Below, one piece after another: positions 35,491-47,022 of a stretch of 64,000 bases of DNA. The position numbers were made by a program, and so were the translations under genes. How positions within the stretch are numbered: position 1 is the first letter of the stretch; every line of letters begins with the position of its first letter. Source of the DNA: Chelonoidis abingdonii (lineage: Eukaryota; Chordata; Testudines; Testudinidae); NCBI RefSeq assembly GCF_003597395.2, contig NC_133770.1, forward strand, positions 293,515,686 through 293,579,685, given 5' to 3'. The notes under the pieces were generated by a model. The model did no database searches, was not told the DNA's origin, and was given only the letters and a program-made list of their open reading frames with translations.

Positions 35491-38300
35491 GTGCATAATT
35501 CTTAGCCAGTCAGGAGAAGTAATCACAACTCATGAGAAATAAGCATCCCCTTTATATAATTGTTAGGGTCCATATTGACCAACTTCCTCTATGGGTCTGT
35601 ACTTTACCTACATACACAAGACTGATCTGGCCATTGAACATGTCATCTCACTGACTCATGTCATCTTAGGCTGAGGACTAAAAGCCTGGGGTATCTATAA
35701 ATTGCTCCCTCTAAACCGTACAGGTAGGGTCACCTTGTTTGCTACTCACTTCTATGTATCTGGTTACATTACTTTGCAACGTTGTGTTTATACTGACTTC
35801 CTCACTTCTTAGAAGATATTGGGTAAATTAACTCTGAAAAATTCTAAAAACACTGCAGAAAAGATAAACCCAACTCAAGATTCAACAGAAAAAAGAGGGC
35901 AAAGAATGAAAACCTGAATTACTCTGAGTGATCTCTGAAAAAAGCCTTTGATTAATAATTCACCTTTTGGTTGAAAAATTCACTTTGGTCTTTGAGGAAC
36001 TGGCCACCCTAGAGAAAAGGGAGATTGTTTTTACTCTGGAATAAATGAGAGACTGAGAAAATAGACTGTCACATCACTTTTCTTAGCCAAAGTTTGGCAG
36101 TTCCAGATTTCTTTTGAGCACAGAAAAACACAAAGTAGGAAGACAACCGCCGGATATTAGGCTGTCGTGGGTATTAATGTAATCATTGTCTGAGTATGGA
36201 GAAAATGAAAATGATTAACCATATGGGCCAGTCATTTACAAAAACAAGGTCCCTATTGTCAGCCCCGGTATGGGGAGCAAAACCTTAGGAAGATGCCATG
36301 ATTGCTTAGCACAACATCACAGCCTTGTGGTTGGTTGGGTTTTGGTTTGGAGTTGGGGATGATCTCATGAAGAATGTGGGAGGCTTCTCCCCTAAGTGCT
36401 ATGATTCCCCATCCCCTCCCCTCCCAAAAGCCATGGCAGAGCAAGGAGCTTAAAGTTAAATCTGCTTTCCTCCGCTTTATAATTCATGACCCTCTCAACA
36501 GAGGAATTGGTTGCTGGCTCACCTCTGCACCATGCAATCCCTCATAGGAAGCAGGAACTATTGCTGTTTGAAGCTATAGGTAACATGGTAACAGGCATAA
36601 AGATGTTCTCTGCTCTATGAGGTCAACACACCTGCCATGAATGTAATATGTGGACCTGATCATGTTTTATAGTGTACATACAGGAGTATTAGAATACAGA
36701 TGGTATATTTAGTTATGTAAATGCTACATCTTTGCTTTCTGTGTATTGCTCTTTTAAATCTCTAAGAACTACTTCATACAAAGAAAGGTGGCAATTCTGG
36801 GCCCCATTCACTGTTGCCCTGCATCTTGCAGAGTTATGTGCACTGGTGCAAAGTGAACATAACATGCTGCCAAACCAAGATGGTACCATTTTGCATCCAC
36901 TCTGTGCTTATGCAAATGATGAGTCAGCCCTCTGGGCCAGATCCTTGGCTAGTGTAAATTTAAGTCAGTGGAGCCATGTTGAGGATTTTGCCATTAACAT
37001 TTTAGTTCAGAGAAGACTGTCACAGAGCGGAGACACACACTGCGCACTCTCTTATGGAGAATTTACTTGTGTTCCTTCTTGTTTTGTTTTTCTCTTAAAA
37101 CTAAAAATCATTCAGACTGAACATATCTGTGTAGTCACTCTTTATATATGGAAAACATAACAGCATTTTGAGTGGTGAGAACAAACCTGGAATAATCTTC
37201 TTGAATTACCTTGTAATGTGGATTTGAAAAATAACTTAACAGTGCACAAGGATTTGAGATGACAGAAGATTAGATTGTATTTAACATAACACATTCTGTT
37301 TGTTCATGCTGACTTTTTATGGAGTGTGTGATGTAGAGGTTACTACAGAGGACTGAGAGGTAGGTGGGGACTGGTTTCTATTGTGTGTTGATTCACTGAA
37401 TTAACTTTGTGACCTTGGGGAAGAAACTTGATTTTAATGTGCTTCAGTCAAAGTTAGTTATAAAACACTGATATGTTTTCCAAATATACTGCAGCACTCT
37501 AAATGTTTCTTGGGACACTAAAGTAAAACAGAGAAGATTGTTTTCTTCATTTAAAAACAATAATTTGTGGTTAGTCCATGTTGTAATTGTGGTTTATTTT
37601 AAATCAGGGTGTGGAGCTTGTACCCATGAATAGGCAGCAGAGATATCTGAAGCATTTGTAAATTGTTGCATGGGTGAAGGAGGGTTGCTACATAATAACA
37701 GCACACCCTGGTGTTTTTTTGTTGGTTCAAATCTCTCATCGGGATAATGCACTAACAGACTATCGTACTTTCAGACTTGAGCCTACATTTTTTTATCGCA
37801 CTGCTACAAACACCAAAAAGTGCCATGCAGCATAAAAACAGCTATAAAACTATCAAAATCCTATCAGTGGCCTATGGCTGGGTAGAATTTAGGGAACTGA
37901 AAGTACAAGTGTCATGTTGAGCAGGTCAGATTTGAGGGATGTGTCATGCCCCAGGCAAACAAAATAATGTGGATATTGACCCTCTACGCATTCTGTAGGA
38001 AGGCAGCTGTTCTGCAGCTCTGAGTTAGATCTGACAATCTTTCCTATGCAGATGTTTGTAATATTCGGAGTATATGTATTAGTCTGGATCTTTGCAAAAA
38101 CAGGGCAATTTCATGGTAGTTCATCCCTCCAGAGAGGGTTGTCATGAAAAACAGATCTTCTCCCCCGGAAATCTAAGCTGATTAATACTGTTCAGAAACC
38201 AAAGCCATTGGTTGCCTGTTTATTATAAGCATGGATAAGTTGGTAAAACACAATGCTGCATCGATGCTGATGATCCGTCGTAGTGATGGTTATCATGTCT
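35412..38300. other. No gene recognised
   Basis: Unique-looking sequence apart from the SINE tail at the left and a small reptile repeat at 36930-36990 (GGGCCAGATCCTTGGCTAGT). A 142-codon frame at 36732-37160 has no recognisable domain. Confidence 0.4.
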
Positions 38301-38308
38301 CTCATAAT

Positions 38309-39021
38309 TAAGGCTATGTTTTAGTCATGAGTATTTTTAATAAAAGTCATGGACAGGTCACGGGCAGTAAACAAAAATTCACGGACTGTGACCTTTCTAT
38401 GACTTTTACTATATACCCCTGACTAAATTTTGGGGGAAGGATTAGCCCGGAGGCACGTGTCCTGGGATCCCGCTGGTGCTAGCGGGGAGGGTTGGCATGG
38501 CTGGCTGGCAGGCTCCCTAGCTGGCTTTGCACCTCGCTGGAAGCAGTGACATCCCCTCCCTTAGCTTCTAGGTGAAGGCGTGGCCAGGCAGCTCTGGGCG
38601 CTGCCTCTGCCCCGAGCGCCAGCTCTGCAGGTCCAATTGGCCAGGAACTGTGGCCTATGGGAACTGCAGGGGTGGTGCCTGCAGGTGGAGACAGCGTGCA
38701 GAGCTACCTGACTCCGCCTATACCTAGGAGCTGGGGAAGGGGGATGTTGCCGCTTCCGGGGAACCTCCCAAGGTTAGGGTTAGAGCTCTCACCCTGTCCT
38801 GTCTCCTGCCCCCCGCCCCCCACAGCTGCAGGGGGGCGGGGTGTGAGACACAGTGGCCCAAGACTGCCCCAGCAGCAGCCGGTACCGCTAGCCCTCGGGG
38901 ACTGCCTGAGCTGTTCAGGTGGCCCCCGGGCCAGGAACAGCACCTTCTGAAGAAATCATGGAGGTCACAAAGTCATGGAATCTGTGGCTTCCATGGCCTC
39001 TGTGACAAACTCTTAGACTTA
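38309..39021. mobile_element. Non-autonomous hAT-like element (713 bp)
   Basis: Starts TAAGGCTATGTTTTAGTCAT and ends GACAAACTCTTAGACTTA, short inverted termini. A perfect 8-bp duplication CTCATAAT flanks it (38301-38308 and 39022-39029). It contains inverted subterminal text: AAAAGTCATGGACAGGTCAC near the left, its mirror TGTGACCTTTCTATGACTTT just inside, and AGTCATGGAATCTGTGG near the right. The centre (38450-38940) is GC-rich and non-coding. Confidence 0.9.
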
Positions 39022-39104
39022 CTCATAATTCATTTGGTTTAACAAAGAGTCACCAATTACACAGGTGGCCCAAGAGCCTCTCTGCCTGGTTGGCCACATC
39101 TTTA

Positions 39105-40450
39105 TAACATAAGAATGACCATACTGGATCAGACTAAAGGTCCAGTTAGCCCAATATCCTGTCTTCTGACAGTGGCCAATGCCAGATGCTTCAAACAGAG
39201 CTGAACAGAACAGAGAGGTCTAGGATCTAGCAGTCAGAGGCTTAGGGACACCCACATCATAGGGTTGCGTCCCTGACCATCTCAGCTAATAGCCTTTGAT
39301 GGACCTATCCTCTGTGAACTTATCTAACCCTTTTTTGAACCCAGTTATACTTTTTTGTCTTCACAATGTCCCTTGACAATGAATTTCTCTCTCATGCCAT
39401 GATTCCTTACTTTGCTTAACAGCCTTTGGTGTGGGGCCTTGTCAAAGGCTTTCTGAAAATCTAAGTGCACTATATGTACTGGATCAACCTTGTCCACATT
39501 TGTTGCCGCCCTCAAAGAATTCTAATAGATTGGTGAGGCAATATTTCCCTTTACAAAAGCCATGCTGACTCTTCCCCAACATTATGTCTGATCATTCTGT
39601 TCTTTATGATAGTTTCAACCAATCTGCTTGTTACTGAAGTCACGCTTACCAGCTTGGAGTTGGCAGTTTTGCCTCTGGAGCTTTTTTAAAAAATCTGTCA
39701 CATTAGCTATCTTCCAGTCATCTGGTACAGCGATAGGTTACACTCTGCATATAGTAGTTCTTCAATTTCACCTTTGAGCTTTCAGAACTCTTTGGTGAAT
39801 ACCATCTGGTCCTGATAACTTATTACACTTTAATTTATCAATTTGTTCCAAAAGCTCCTCTATCGACACCTCAATCTGGGACAGTTCCTTCAGTTTTGTC
39901 ACCTAAAAAGAATGGTTCAAGTGTTGAAATTTTCTTGAAATCCTCTGCAGTGAAGACCAATGCAAAGAATTAATTTAGCATCTCCACAACAGCGTTGTCT
40001 TCCTTGAATGCTCCTTTAGCACCTTGATCATCCAGTGAGCCTGCTGATTGTTTGGCAAACTTCTTTCTCCTTGCTTTTGCTGTTAGTTTTTGTGTCTTTT
40101 GCTAGTTGCTCTTCAGATTCTTTTTTGGCCTGCCTAGCTACACTTTTTTATCCTTGACTTGCCAGAGTTTATGATTCTTTCTATTTTCCTATTTGACTTC
40201 CAATTTTTAAAGGAAGCCTTTTTGCCTCTAACTCTCTCTCTTTTACTCTGTCTAGCCATGGTGGTTTTTTTGATCCTTTTACTATTTATTTTTATTTGCG
40301 GTATACATTTAATTTATGCCTCTATTATGGTGTTTTTAAAAAGTTTCTGTGGAGCTGGCAGGCATTTCCTTTTAATTTCCATGTAACTAATTTCCTCCTG
40401 TTTATTTTATGTTCACAAGGGTTCTTAACTTTCCTTCTGTAGCGCCATAC
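39105..40450 (-). mobile_element. CR1-like LINE, minus strand, degraded
   Basis: The left end has AAGAATGACCATACTGGATC and GACAGTGGCCAATGCCAGAT, the common 3' block of a reptile LINE family. The body then reads RT-like on the minus strand (TTTTCAAAGG-type text near 39440, CTTCCAGTCATCTGGTAC at 39711, GTGAAGACCAATGCAAAGAA at 39950). No long frame survives. Confidence 0.7.
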
Positions 40451-40639
40451 AGAGTCACTTGCAGTTGTTCCTCACATTCAACCCAAAATCCTCTGTACAA
40501 GTTCTTATGGGGCTTTAAAGGAGGTGCCAGTTCCTAAAGAGTTTCATAGAAGACGTGACTGAAATTATTAAATATCATGTGTGTAGTATCATAAATTAAC
40601 GGAGTGCTTTACAGATTAAAGTACGCAGTGTAGTTGTAA
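40451..40639. other. No feature recognised
   Basis: Short AT-rich stretch between the LINE and the Penelope-like element. Confidence 0.4.
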
Positions 40640-41345
40640 CTGAGTTGTTCCTAGGATATTAGAGAGACAAGGTGAGTGAGGAAATATCTTTTATTGCAGC
40701 AACTTCTGCTGGTGAGAGAGAGAGAGAGAAGCTTTTGAGCCACACAGAGCTCTTCTTCAGGTCTGAGAACTACTCCCAGTGTCACAGCAAAATGCAAGAT
40801 GGAACAGATTGTTTAGCATAACACATTAGCATGTTCAAAGTTGAGTGGCCTGATAACATCTCTGCAGTCATGGAACAAAAAGAGGAGGTTAGTGGGCTAC
40901 AGATTGTTGTAGTAATCCATAAATCCAGTGTCTCTGGTTAGTCCATGATTTTGAGTGTCTAGCAGAGTAATGAATTTAAGCTTGCAGGCTCGTCTTCTGA
41001 AAGTGTTGTGCAGCTTTTCTTTGAGCATAAGGACTGATAGGCCACTTATCAAGTATGACTGGTTTGTGAAAAGTGTTCATCTACAGGTGATAGATTGTTT
41101 TTGTCTTTTATCATTTTCCTGTGTGTGTGTGCATTTGAGAGCATAGTGATTGTCTGGTATCACCCACGTAGTTGTTGTTGTTGTGGCATTTAGTGCACTG
41201 GATGAGACCCCACATGCTTTGATAAACATGTATAGGAACCAGTGATCTTGAAAGGTGTGTTGTGGGGGCATAGATCATTGTAGCAGTGGAGATATGTCTG
41301 CAAGTCTTGCATCTGTAGTTGTCACCTGCCATCCCACACTGGAAT
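40640..41345 (-). mobile_element. Penelope-like element 3' part with GIY-YIG domain
   Basis: Penelope-like elements pair a reverse transcriptase with a GIY-YIG endonuclease at the C terminus. On the minus strand the left end holds a 3' tail (reverse of ATTAGAGAGACAAGGTGAGT and ATCTTTTATTG). Upstream of that tail is the endonuclease region, described separately. Confidence 0.8.
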
Positions 41346-41368
41346 CCATACAGGATATCATCGAACAA
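41111..41368 (-). pseudogene. GIY-YIG endonuclease fragment of a Penelope-like element
   Basis: The minus-strand frame reads RCKTCRHISTATMI, then a Cys-containing block and LIQCTKCHNNNNYVGDTRQS. The order CxxC, then LIxC, then YVGxTxQxL is the Penelope-type GIY-YIG arrangement with its Cys motif, which would nick target DNA. The expected GIY-like position reads GLIQC, so the first motif may be damaged. The NNNN asparagine run comes from a GTT repeat (41167-41181). The RT is not attached in the same orientation. Inactive remnant. Confidence 0.75.
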
Positions 41369-41545
41369 CTACACAAGCCATACTTGATGGGGACCCCATC
41401 ATAAAAGAGATCTTTCCTGAATCCCCATTTCTGGCCTTCAAACAACCCCACAACCTCTCCAATCTCATCATCGGTAGCAAGATCCCCACAGACCGGGACA
41501 CACCAACTCAAAGTGGCACCAAGACTCTGCTAGAACAATAGCTTG
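41346..41545 (+). mobile_element. Penelope-like linker fragment in opposite orientation
   Basis: On the plus strand this reads IIKEIFPESPFLAFKQPHNL then SNLIIGSKIP, matching the conserved stretch between RT and GIY-YIG of Penelope-like elements (P-x-x-F/Y-x-x-P-x-N-L-x-x-x-L/I). In a normal element it would precede the GIY-YIG on the same strand. Here it faces it. Confidence 0.65.
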
Positions 41546-41834
41546 CTCAGTTGTAAATTTAAAAAAATGTACCCTTCTCCCCTGGAGGAGGTGTCAAATC
41601 TATTAACAAGAATCCCTCTCTTCTTACAAGTGTGGTGAATTTTCCTCCTCCGCGATCAGTCTAGACTAAAGAAAAGGAAACTGGGGACCAGCTCGTGTAG
41701 ACTTCCACATGCAGAAATGTCATTAAAGCCATTAAAGTGGGAGCTCAACAAGCCAAGGGTTTGCAGAACTTCCCAAACTTTGCTTAGAGATGATCATTCA
41801 CAGTGGTTAAGTAGAACTGCATTTAGATCCAAAG

Positions 41835-42440
41835 GGGATCATAGATTTCAGGGCCAGAAGGGACCATTATGATTATCTAGTCTGACCTCCTATATAACAC
41901 AGACCAGAGAATCTCCCCAAAATTCCTAGAGCTTCCCTTTTAGAAAAAAACATCCAATCTTGATTAAAATGGTCAGTGATGGTGGATCCACTATGACATT
42001 TGGTAAATTATTCCAATGATTAATTACTCTCACCATTAAAAATGTATGCCTTATTTCCAGTCTGAATTTGTCTAGCTTAAACTTTCAGCCATTGGATCAT
42101 GTTATACCTTCCTGTGCTGGATTGAAGAGCCCATTATTAAATACACTGCTACCTCGATATAACGCCACCGGATATAACACGAATTTGGATATAACGCAGT
42201 AAAGCAGTGCTCCGGGGGGGCAGGGCTGCGCACTCTGGTGGATCAAAGCAAGTTCAATATAACATGATTTCACCTGTAACGCAGTAAGATTTTTTGGCTC
42301 CCAAGGACAGCATTATATCAAGGGAGAAATGTATTAGTTTCCCATGAAGGTACTTATAGACTGAAATCAAGTCACCCCTTAACCTTCTCTTTGATCAAGC
42401 TTTCTATAAAGCATGTTTTCTACGATCTGGATATCCAGTG
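41835..42440 (-). mobile_element. Old CR1 fragment, interrupted by a Tigger-like element
   Basis: CATAGATTTCAGGGCCAGAA, ATTATCTAGTCTGACCTCCT and, after the insertion, AATCAAGTCACCCCTTAACC form the 3' half of an old CR1 read on the minus strand. Confidence 0.8.
42144..42331. mobile_element. Non-autonomous Tc1/mariner (Tigger-like) element (188 bp)
   Basis: Left CTACCTCGATATAACGC and right, reversed, CTCCCTTGATATAATGC form inverted termini. TA dinucleotides flank it (42142-42143 and 42332-42333), the mariner target. The interior repeats GATATAAC several times. It sits inside an older CR1. Confidence 0.85.
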
Positions 42441-43419
42441 CTTCAGACAACAAATATTGCTGCAAAGTGAATGAGATTGCTGTATAAACACAGGTTACTT
42501 CACACAGCCCAGACAAAATGGCTTCTATTTGGCTGGTTGGGTTTTTTTTCAACTGGAGTAAAGAGTTATTTTCTCTGTAACCTTGCACAGTTCAGAAAGC
42601 AAACAAGTCTTAATACACAAACGTGTATTTCTGTGACCAAGGTAAAGGAAGGAAGGAGTGGTTTTTGGTATCAATTCTAACCCTAGGCATTGCTGTGAAA
42701 AAGCCTGTAGCATCGTAACAGGAGAAGAGAGGATGCAGAAGTGAGCATCATACAGATCAGCCTACACTAGTATGGAAGGATTTTTTTTAAAAAAGTCTCC
42801 ACATTCAGTTAAAAAAAAAAAAAAGCAATGCACTGTACATTTCCTGCAGTCCTGAAACACAATATGGGGAAACCTTCAGAGTCCATCTGAAAAGCCCTGT
42901 ATTAGCTAACTAACTAACTAAATATCCAAAGCAAGTGTGAGGAAATCTGAAGCAATAAAAAAATACATTTATTTCTTCACATTTATTTTTTTAAAAAAGC
43001 CTGTCTGTAGGTCTAAATGCTTTTACAAATGTGTAAACCTACACACAACCACGGATAAAACTCCTTTCCATAAGGATACCATACCCCGCACAGCAGTTAT
43101 ATTTTATAGCATCCACAAGTGCGGTAGGCACTTCACTGGCAATCCCGAGAAGACAGGTCTCAAACCTGCAATCAGATCTGATAACAGGGATCTCTGTGTT
43201 AGTGCAGAGCCCCACTCACCTCAGTGGATACGAGGGCCTGCCTATGTGGATCTGTTTACAGGTCTGGGCCCTAAACAATGAACATATTAAATGAGAGAGG
43301 CTATTCCACATATCAGGGAGGAAAGGGTTTATAGTTCTTTGCAATGATTGCATGATACATTTTCTTTCCCCACAATACAGTCCTCAAACCAGGAAGTGCC
43401 ACTGGCAGCTTAGGCTCCA
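42441..43419. other. No gene recognised
   Basis: AT-rich sequence with a 14-base A run at about 42810 and CTAACTAACTAACTAA at 42907. A 114-codon frame (42937-43281) lacks any domain. Confidence 0.4.
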
Positions 43420-43603
43420 CCTTCTAGGCAGCTGGTGTGGAGGAGAGGGTATGAGGAAGGGAAGGATGCCTTGACAGGGCCATTTAGGGATATGGGGCAA
43501 AAGTCTGTTGGATGATCTAATTGGGGATTGGTCCTGCTTTGAGCAGGGGGTTGGACTAAATGATCTCCTGAGGTTCCTTCCAACTCTGATGTTCTATGAT
43601 TCA
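43420..43603 (+). mobile_element. CR1 3' end
   Basis: Ends with GGGATTGGTCCTGCTTTGAG, CAGGGGGTTGGACTAAATGA and TCCAACTCTGATGTTCTATG, the CR1 3' UTR and tail. Confidence 0.9.
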
Positions 43604-44315
43604 CATATATGAGATTACTGAGTGTAGGCATCTGCATGTCTAGGTATTTTTTTAATTTATTTTAAATTGTTAAAAAGTGGACTTTTTTTTTTAAGGCAAA
43701 GCGACAGAAGTGAGATTTTAGCAGTGACTTGAAAAAGGTGGAGCTGGAGGTGTGTCAAATAGATTTTGGACAGGAGTTCCAATGTAAGAGGCAATATGAA
43801 AGAAGGTAAGGAGACTAAAGGGATTTTGGAGAGGGCATCATTAGCAGAGTGGCAAGGGTGAGAGAGGATATGGAAGGAGATGCAAGCCGGACCGCCATAG
43901 TACTTTGGACATCCTGAAGGAGAACAGGGTTAGCATCACAGAGATCAGAGAAGATGAGACTGCAGTAGTTAATGCAGGTCAGGGATTGTCACATGGGTGT
44001 GGACATGTGATTTGGCCATTGAGAGAGACAGAAAAGGTGGAAAATATTTATATAATATAAGCACTTCCTCATGAAGTGGTCACTACCTGAATAGGTGGTT
44101 GGAAAGAATGGGAGCAGCCAGGGATGATCCCAGAGCTCTTGGCTTGAGTTAGAGGACATATTGGCAGCAATGGAAAATGTGAGTAACAAAGATTCAGTTT
44201 GGTCATAATCACACACTACCACAAAATTGCCTAACAAAACAACAGCCATATTCATCTGACCATTACATCACACAACCCACCACTCCCCCAGAACCTGAGA
44301 CTATAGATTAATTTT
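43604..44315. other. No gene recognised
   Basis: 43690-43990 is A/G-rich and may be a diverged repeat, but I cannot assign it. Confidence 0.35.
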
Positions 44316-44319
44316 GTAG

Positions 44320-45553
44320 CATAGAATCATAAAATTGTGGACTGGAAGGGACTTCAAGAGGTCATCTAGTCCAGTCCCCTGCACTCATGGCAGGACTAAG
44401 TATTATCTAGACCATCCCTGGCAGGTGTTTGTCTAATCTGCTCTTAAAAATCTCCAATGATGGAGATTCCACAACCTCCAGTGCTTTTATTCCAGTGCTT
44501 ATTATTTATTCCAGTGCTTAACCACCCTGACTGGAAGTTTTTCCTAATGTCCAACCTAAACCTCTGTGCTGCAATTTAAGCCCATTGCTTCTTGTCCTAT
44601 CCTCAGAGGTTAACAAGAACAATTTATTTCTCTCCTTGTAACAACCTTTTATGTACTTGAAAACTGTTATCATGTCCCCTTTGTCTTCTCTTTTTTTCCA
44701 GACTAAACAAACCCAAATTTTTACAGTCTTCCCTCATAGGTCGTTTTCTAGACCTTTAAAACATTTTTGTTGCTCTTCTCTGGGCTTTCTCCAGTTTGTC
44801 CAAATCTTTCCTGAAATGTGGCACCCAGAACTGGACACAATACTACAAATGAGATTTACTTAGCACATGCATCTGACAAAGTGGGTATTCACCCACAAAA
44901 GCTCATGCTCCAAAACGTCTGTTAGTCTATAAGGTGCTACAGGACTCTTTGCTGCTTTTACAGATCCAAACTAACACGGCTACCTCTCTGATACTTAGCA
45001 CAGAGTAGAGCGGAAGAATTTCTTCTCGTATCTTGCTTACAAAACTCCTGTTTATACAGCCCAGAATGTTTAGTTTTTTTGCAACAGTATTACACTGACT
45101 CATATTTAGCTTGTGATCTGCTATGACCTCCAGATCTCTTTCCACAGTTCTCCTTCCTAGGCAGTCATTTCCCATTTGTATGTGTGCAACTGATTGTTCC
45201 TTCCTAAGTGGAGTACTTTGCATTTGTCCTTATTGAATTTCATCCTATTTACCTCAGACCATTTCTCCAGTTTGTCCAAATCATTTTGAATTTTAATCCT
45301 ATTCTCCAAAGCACTTGCAACCCCTCCCAGATTTGGATTGTCCACAAACTTTATCAGTGTACTCTCTATGCCATTATCTAAATAACTGATGAAGATACTA
45401 CACAGACCCAGACCCAGAACTGATCCTTCTGGGGCCCCACTTGATATGTCCTTCCAGTTTGACTGTGAACCATTGATAACTCTCTGGGAATGGTTTTTTT
45501 CAACCAATTATGCACCCACCTTATAGTAGCTCCATCTAGGGTGTATTTCTGAG
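44320..45553 (-). mobile_element. CR1 LINE, minus strand, with a nested insertion
   Basis: The 3' end is at about 44322 (AGAATCATAAAATTGTGGAC). The body runs through RT C-terminal text and is interrupted at 44867-44992. Minus-strand frames at 45223-44927 (GNDCLGRRTVERDLEVIADH) and 45507-45157 (WSEVNRMKFNKDKCKVLHLG) confirm CR1 ORF2, but they are separated by frameshifts. Confidence 0.88.
44867..44992 (+). mobile_element. Short repeat unit inserted in CR1
   Basis: From ATGCATCTGACAAAGTGGGT to CTAACACGGCTACCTCTCTG. It is flanked by the 9-base direct repeat ACTTAGCAC (44858-44866 and 44993-45001). The same unit appears at 60768-60897, and its reverse complement at 54200-54300. I know it as a very common turtle repeat tail, possibly Penelope-related; the family is uncertain. 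Confidence 0.75.
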
Positions 45554-45558
45554 CATGC

Positions 45559-46246
45559 TGTGATGAACTAGTGAAACTGCCCACCAGCATGGCAGGGATT
45601 AAAGAAAGCCTTGCCCCCATTATACCTGCAGCCAATGCCAGGCCTGGACGGGGAGAAAAGGGGAGTGCCAGGCTCAGTTGGGAGCTAACTGGCAAAGAGG
45701 CAGGAGCTAGCTCCCTGTCTACCTGAGGGGAAGTGTCACTAGCCTGACAGCTGAAGCAGCCACCAGGGAGTAAGGACTGTCTTCCCAGCCAGGGCAAGCT
45801 GTGGAGCAGATCTCAGAGCCTCTGGCAACTCGGGGAACTGGGTGACGGAAGTCCAGAGATCTCATGGGGTTCAGCTTTACCAAACCTATGGCTGCCCTGG
45901 CCGAAGGAGCCTGGGACCATGGCTGGGCACTGCCCAAGGTCCATAAGTGGGTGCTACTGGAAGCAAGCCACCCCAATGACTTGAACTATAGGAGCCATGC
46001 CTCAAACTGAAGGGACAGTGGTAGGAGGTAGTGCTGGGAGGTGGATTTAGACTGCCTGCCTGTAGGGCCCCCTGTTCAGGGGTTGGCTCAGACAGGGCCC
46101 TGCTATGGGACCTGGTGGAGAGGGAGGGACCAGGGCCCCCTACCTCACCGCCTAGAAGACTGATGCACCTCGACCAGGTAAACAAGGGTCCAGAGGTCAG
46201 GAGTGCCAGCCATTAGGCTGCCTGGCCCTCCAAGCACCCTGTTACA
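45559..46246 (+). mobile_element. Solo LTR (688 bp)
   Basis: Starts TGTGATGAACTAGTGAAACT and ends AAGCACCCTGTTACA. A perfect 5-bp duplication CATGC flanks it (45554-45558 and 46247-46251). No internal coding sequence remains, so it is a solo LTR. A degraded second copy lies at about 54891-55555. Confidence 0.88.
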
Positions 46247-46399
46247 CATGCCTTGAAGGTAAATAGATTCAGGCTTTTATGGATCAGAGAGAGATATGAA
46301 CACATGATAAAGGCTCTCTTAATTTAGCTAAGACACCTCTTTTAAACCAGAGGACTGTTAATTCAGTCACCTGTGCTGATTGCAGTAGTAGCAATATCT

Positions 46400-47022
46400 T
46401 GATTTTAAAATTTTCAGTAATGTAAAAATTGTTCAAGTTGTTAATAATCCTCACTGTTAATGTGCATTTTATTTCTGGTTTGCATTGTCTAGCTTTAACT
46501 CCAGCTATTGGATCTTGTTATACCTTTAACTGCTAGACTGAAGTTCCTGTTATCAAAATGTGTTCCTTAAGAAGGTACTCTAGACTGTGATCAAGTCACC
46601 CCTTAACCTTCTCTGTTACATTAAATAGATTGAGCTGTCTGAATCTGTCACTACAAGGCTTGTTTTCTAATCCTTTGATCTGTCTCTTGGCTCTTCTCTG
46701 AATCTTCTTGAAATGTGGACACCAGAACTGGACATAGTATTCCAGCATCGGTTGCACAAGTACAAATACACTGATAAAATGAGGTCTCTAGTCCTACTCC
46801 AGATTCCCTTGTTTATGCATCCACAAATTGCATTAGCCTTTTTGGCCACAGCATTGCACTAGGAGCTCCTGTTCAGCTGATTATCCACCATGACCCCCAA
46901 ATCTCTTTGAGTCACTGCTTCCCAGGATAAAGTCCCCCATCCTGTAAGTATGACCTACATGCTTTGTTCTCAGATGCATACATTTACATTTGGCCGTATT
47001 AAAATGCATTTTGTTTGAAACA
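46400..47022 (-). mobile_element. Old CR1 fragment, minus strand
   Basis: GATCAAGTCACCCCTTAACC, TGGCTCTTCTCTGAATCTTC and TTGGCCACAGCATTGCACTA are CR1 3' RT text. A minus-strand frame (46849-46667) reads MAKKANAICGCINKGI, the CR1 AKKAN motif, before breaking. Confidence 0.85.

Noticed and set aside
40711..40730. GA repeat as a possible regulatory element
   Set aside because: Short simple repeat inside the Penelope-like 3' tail; no sign of function.
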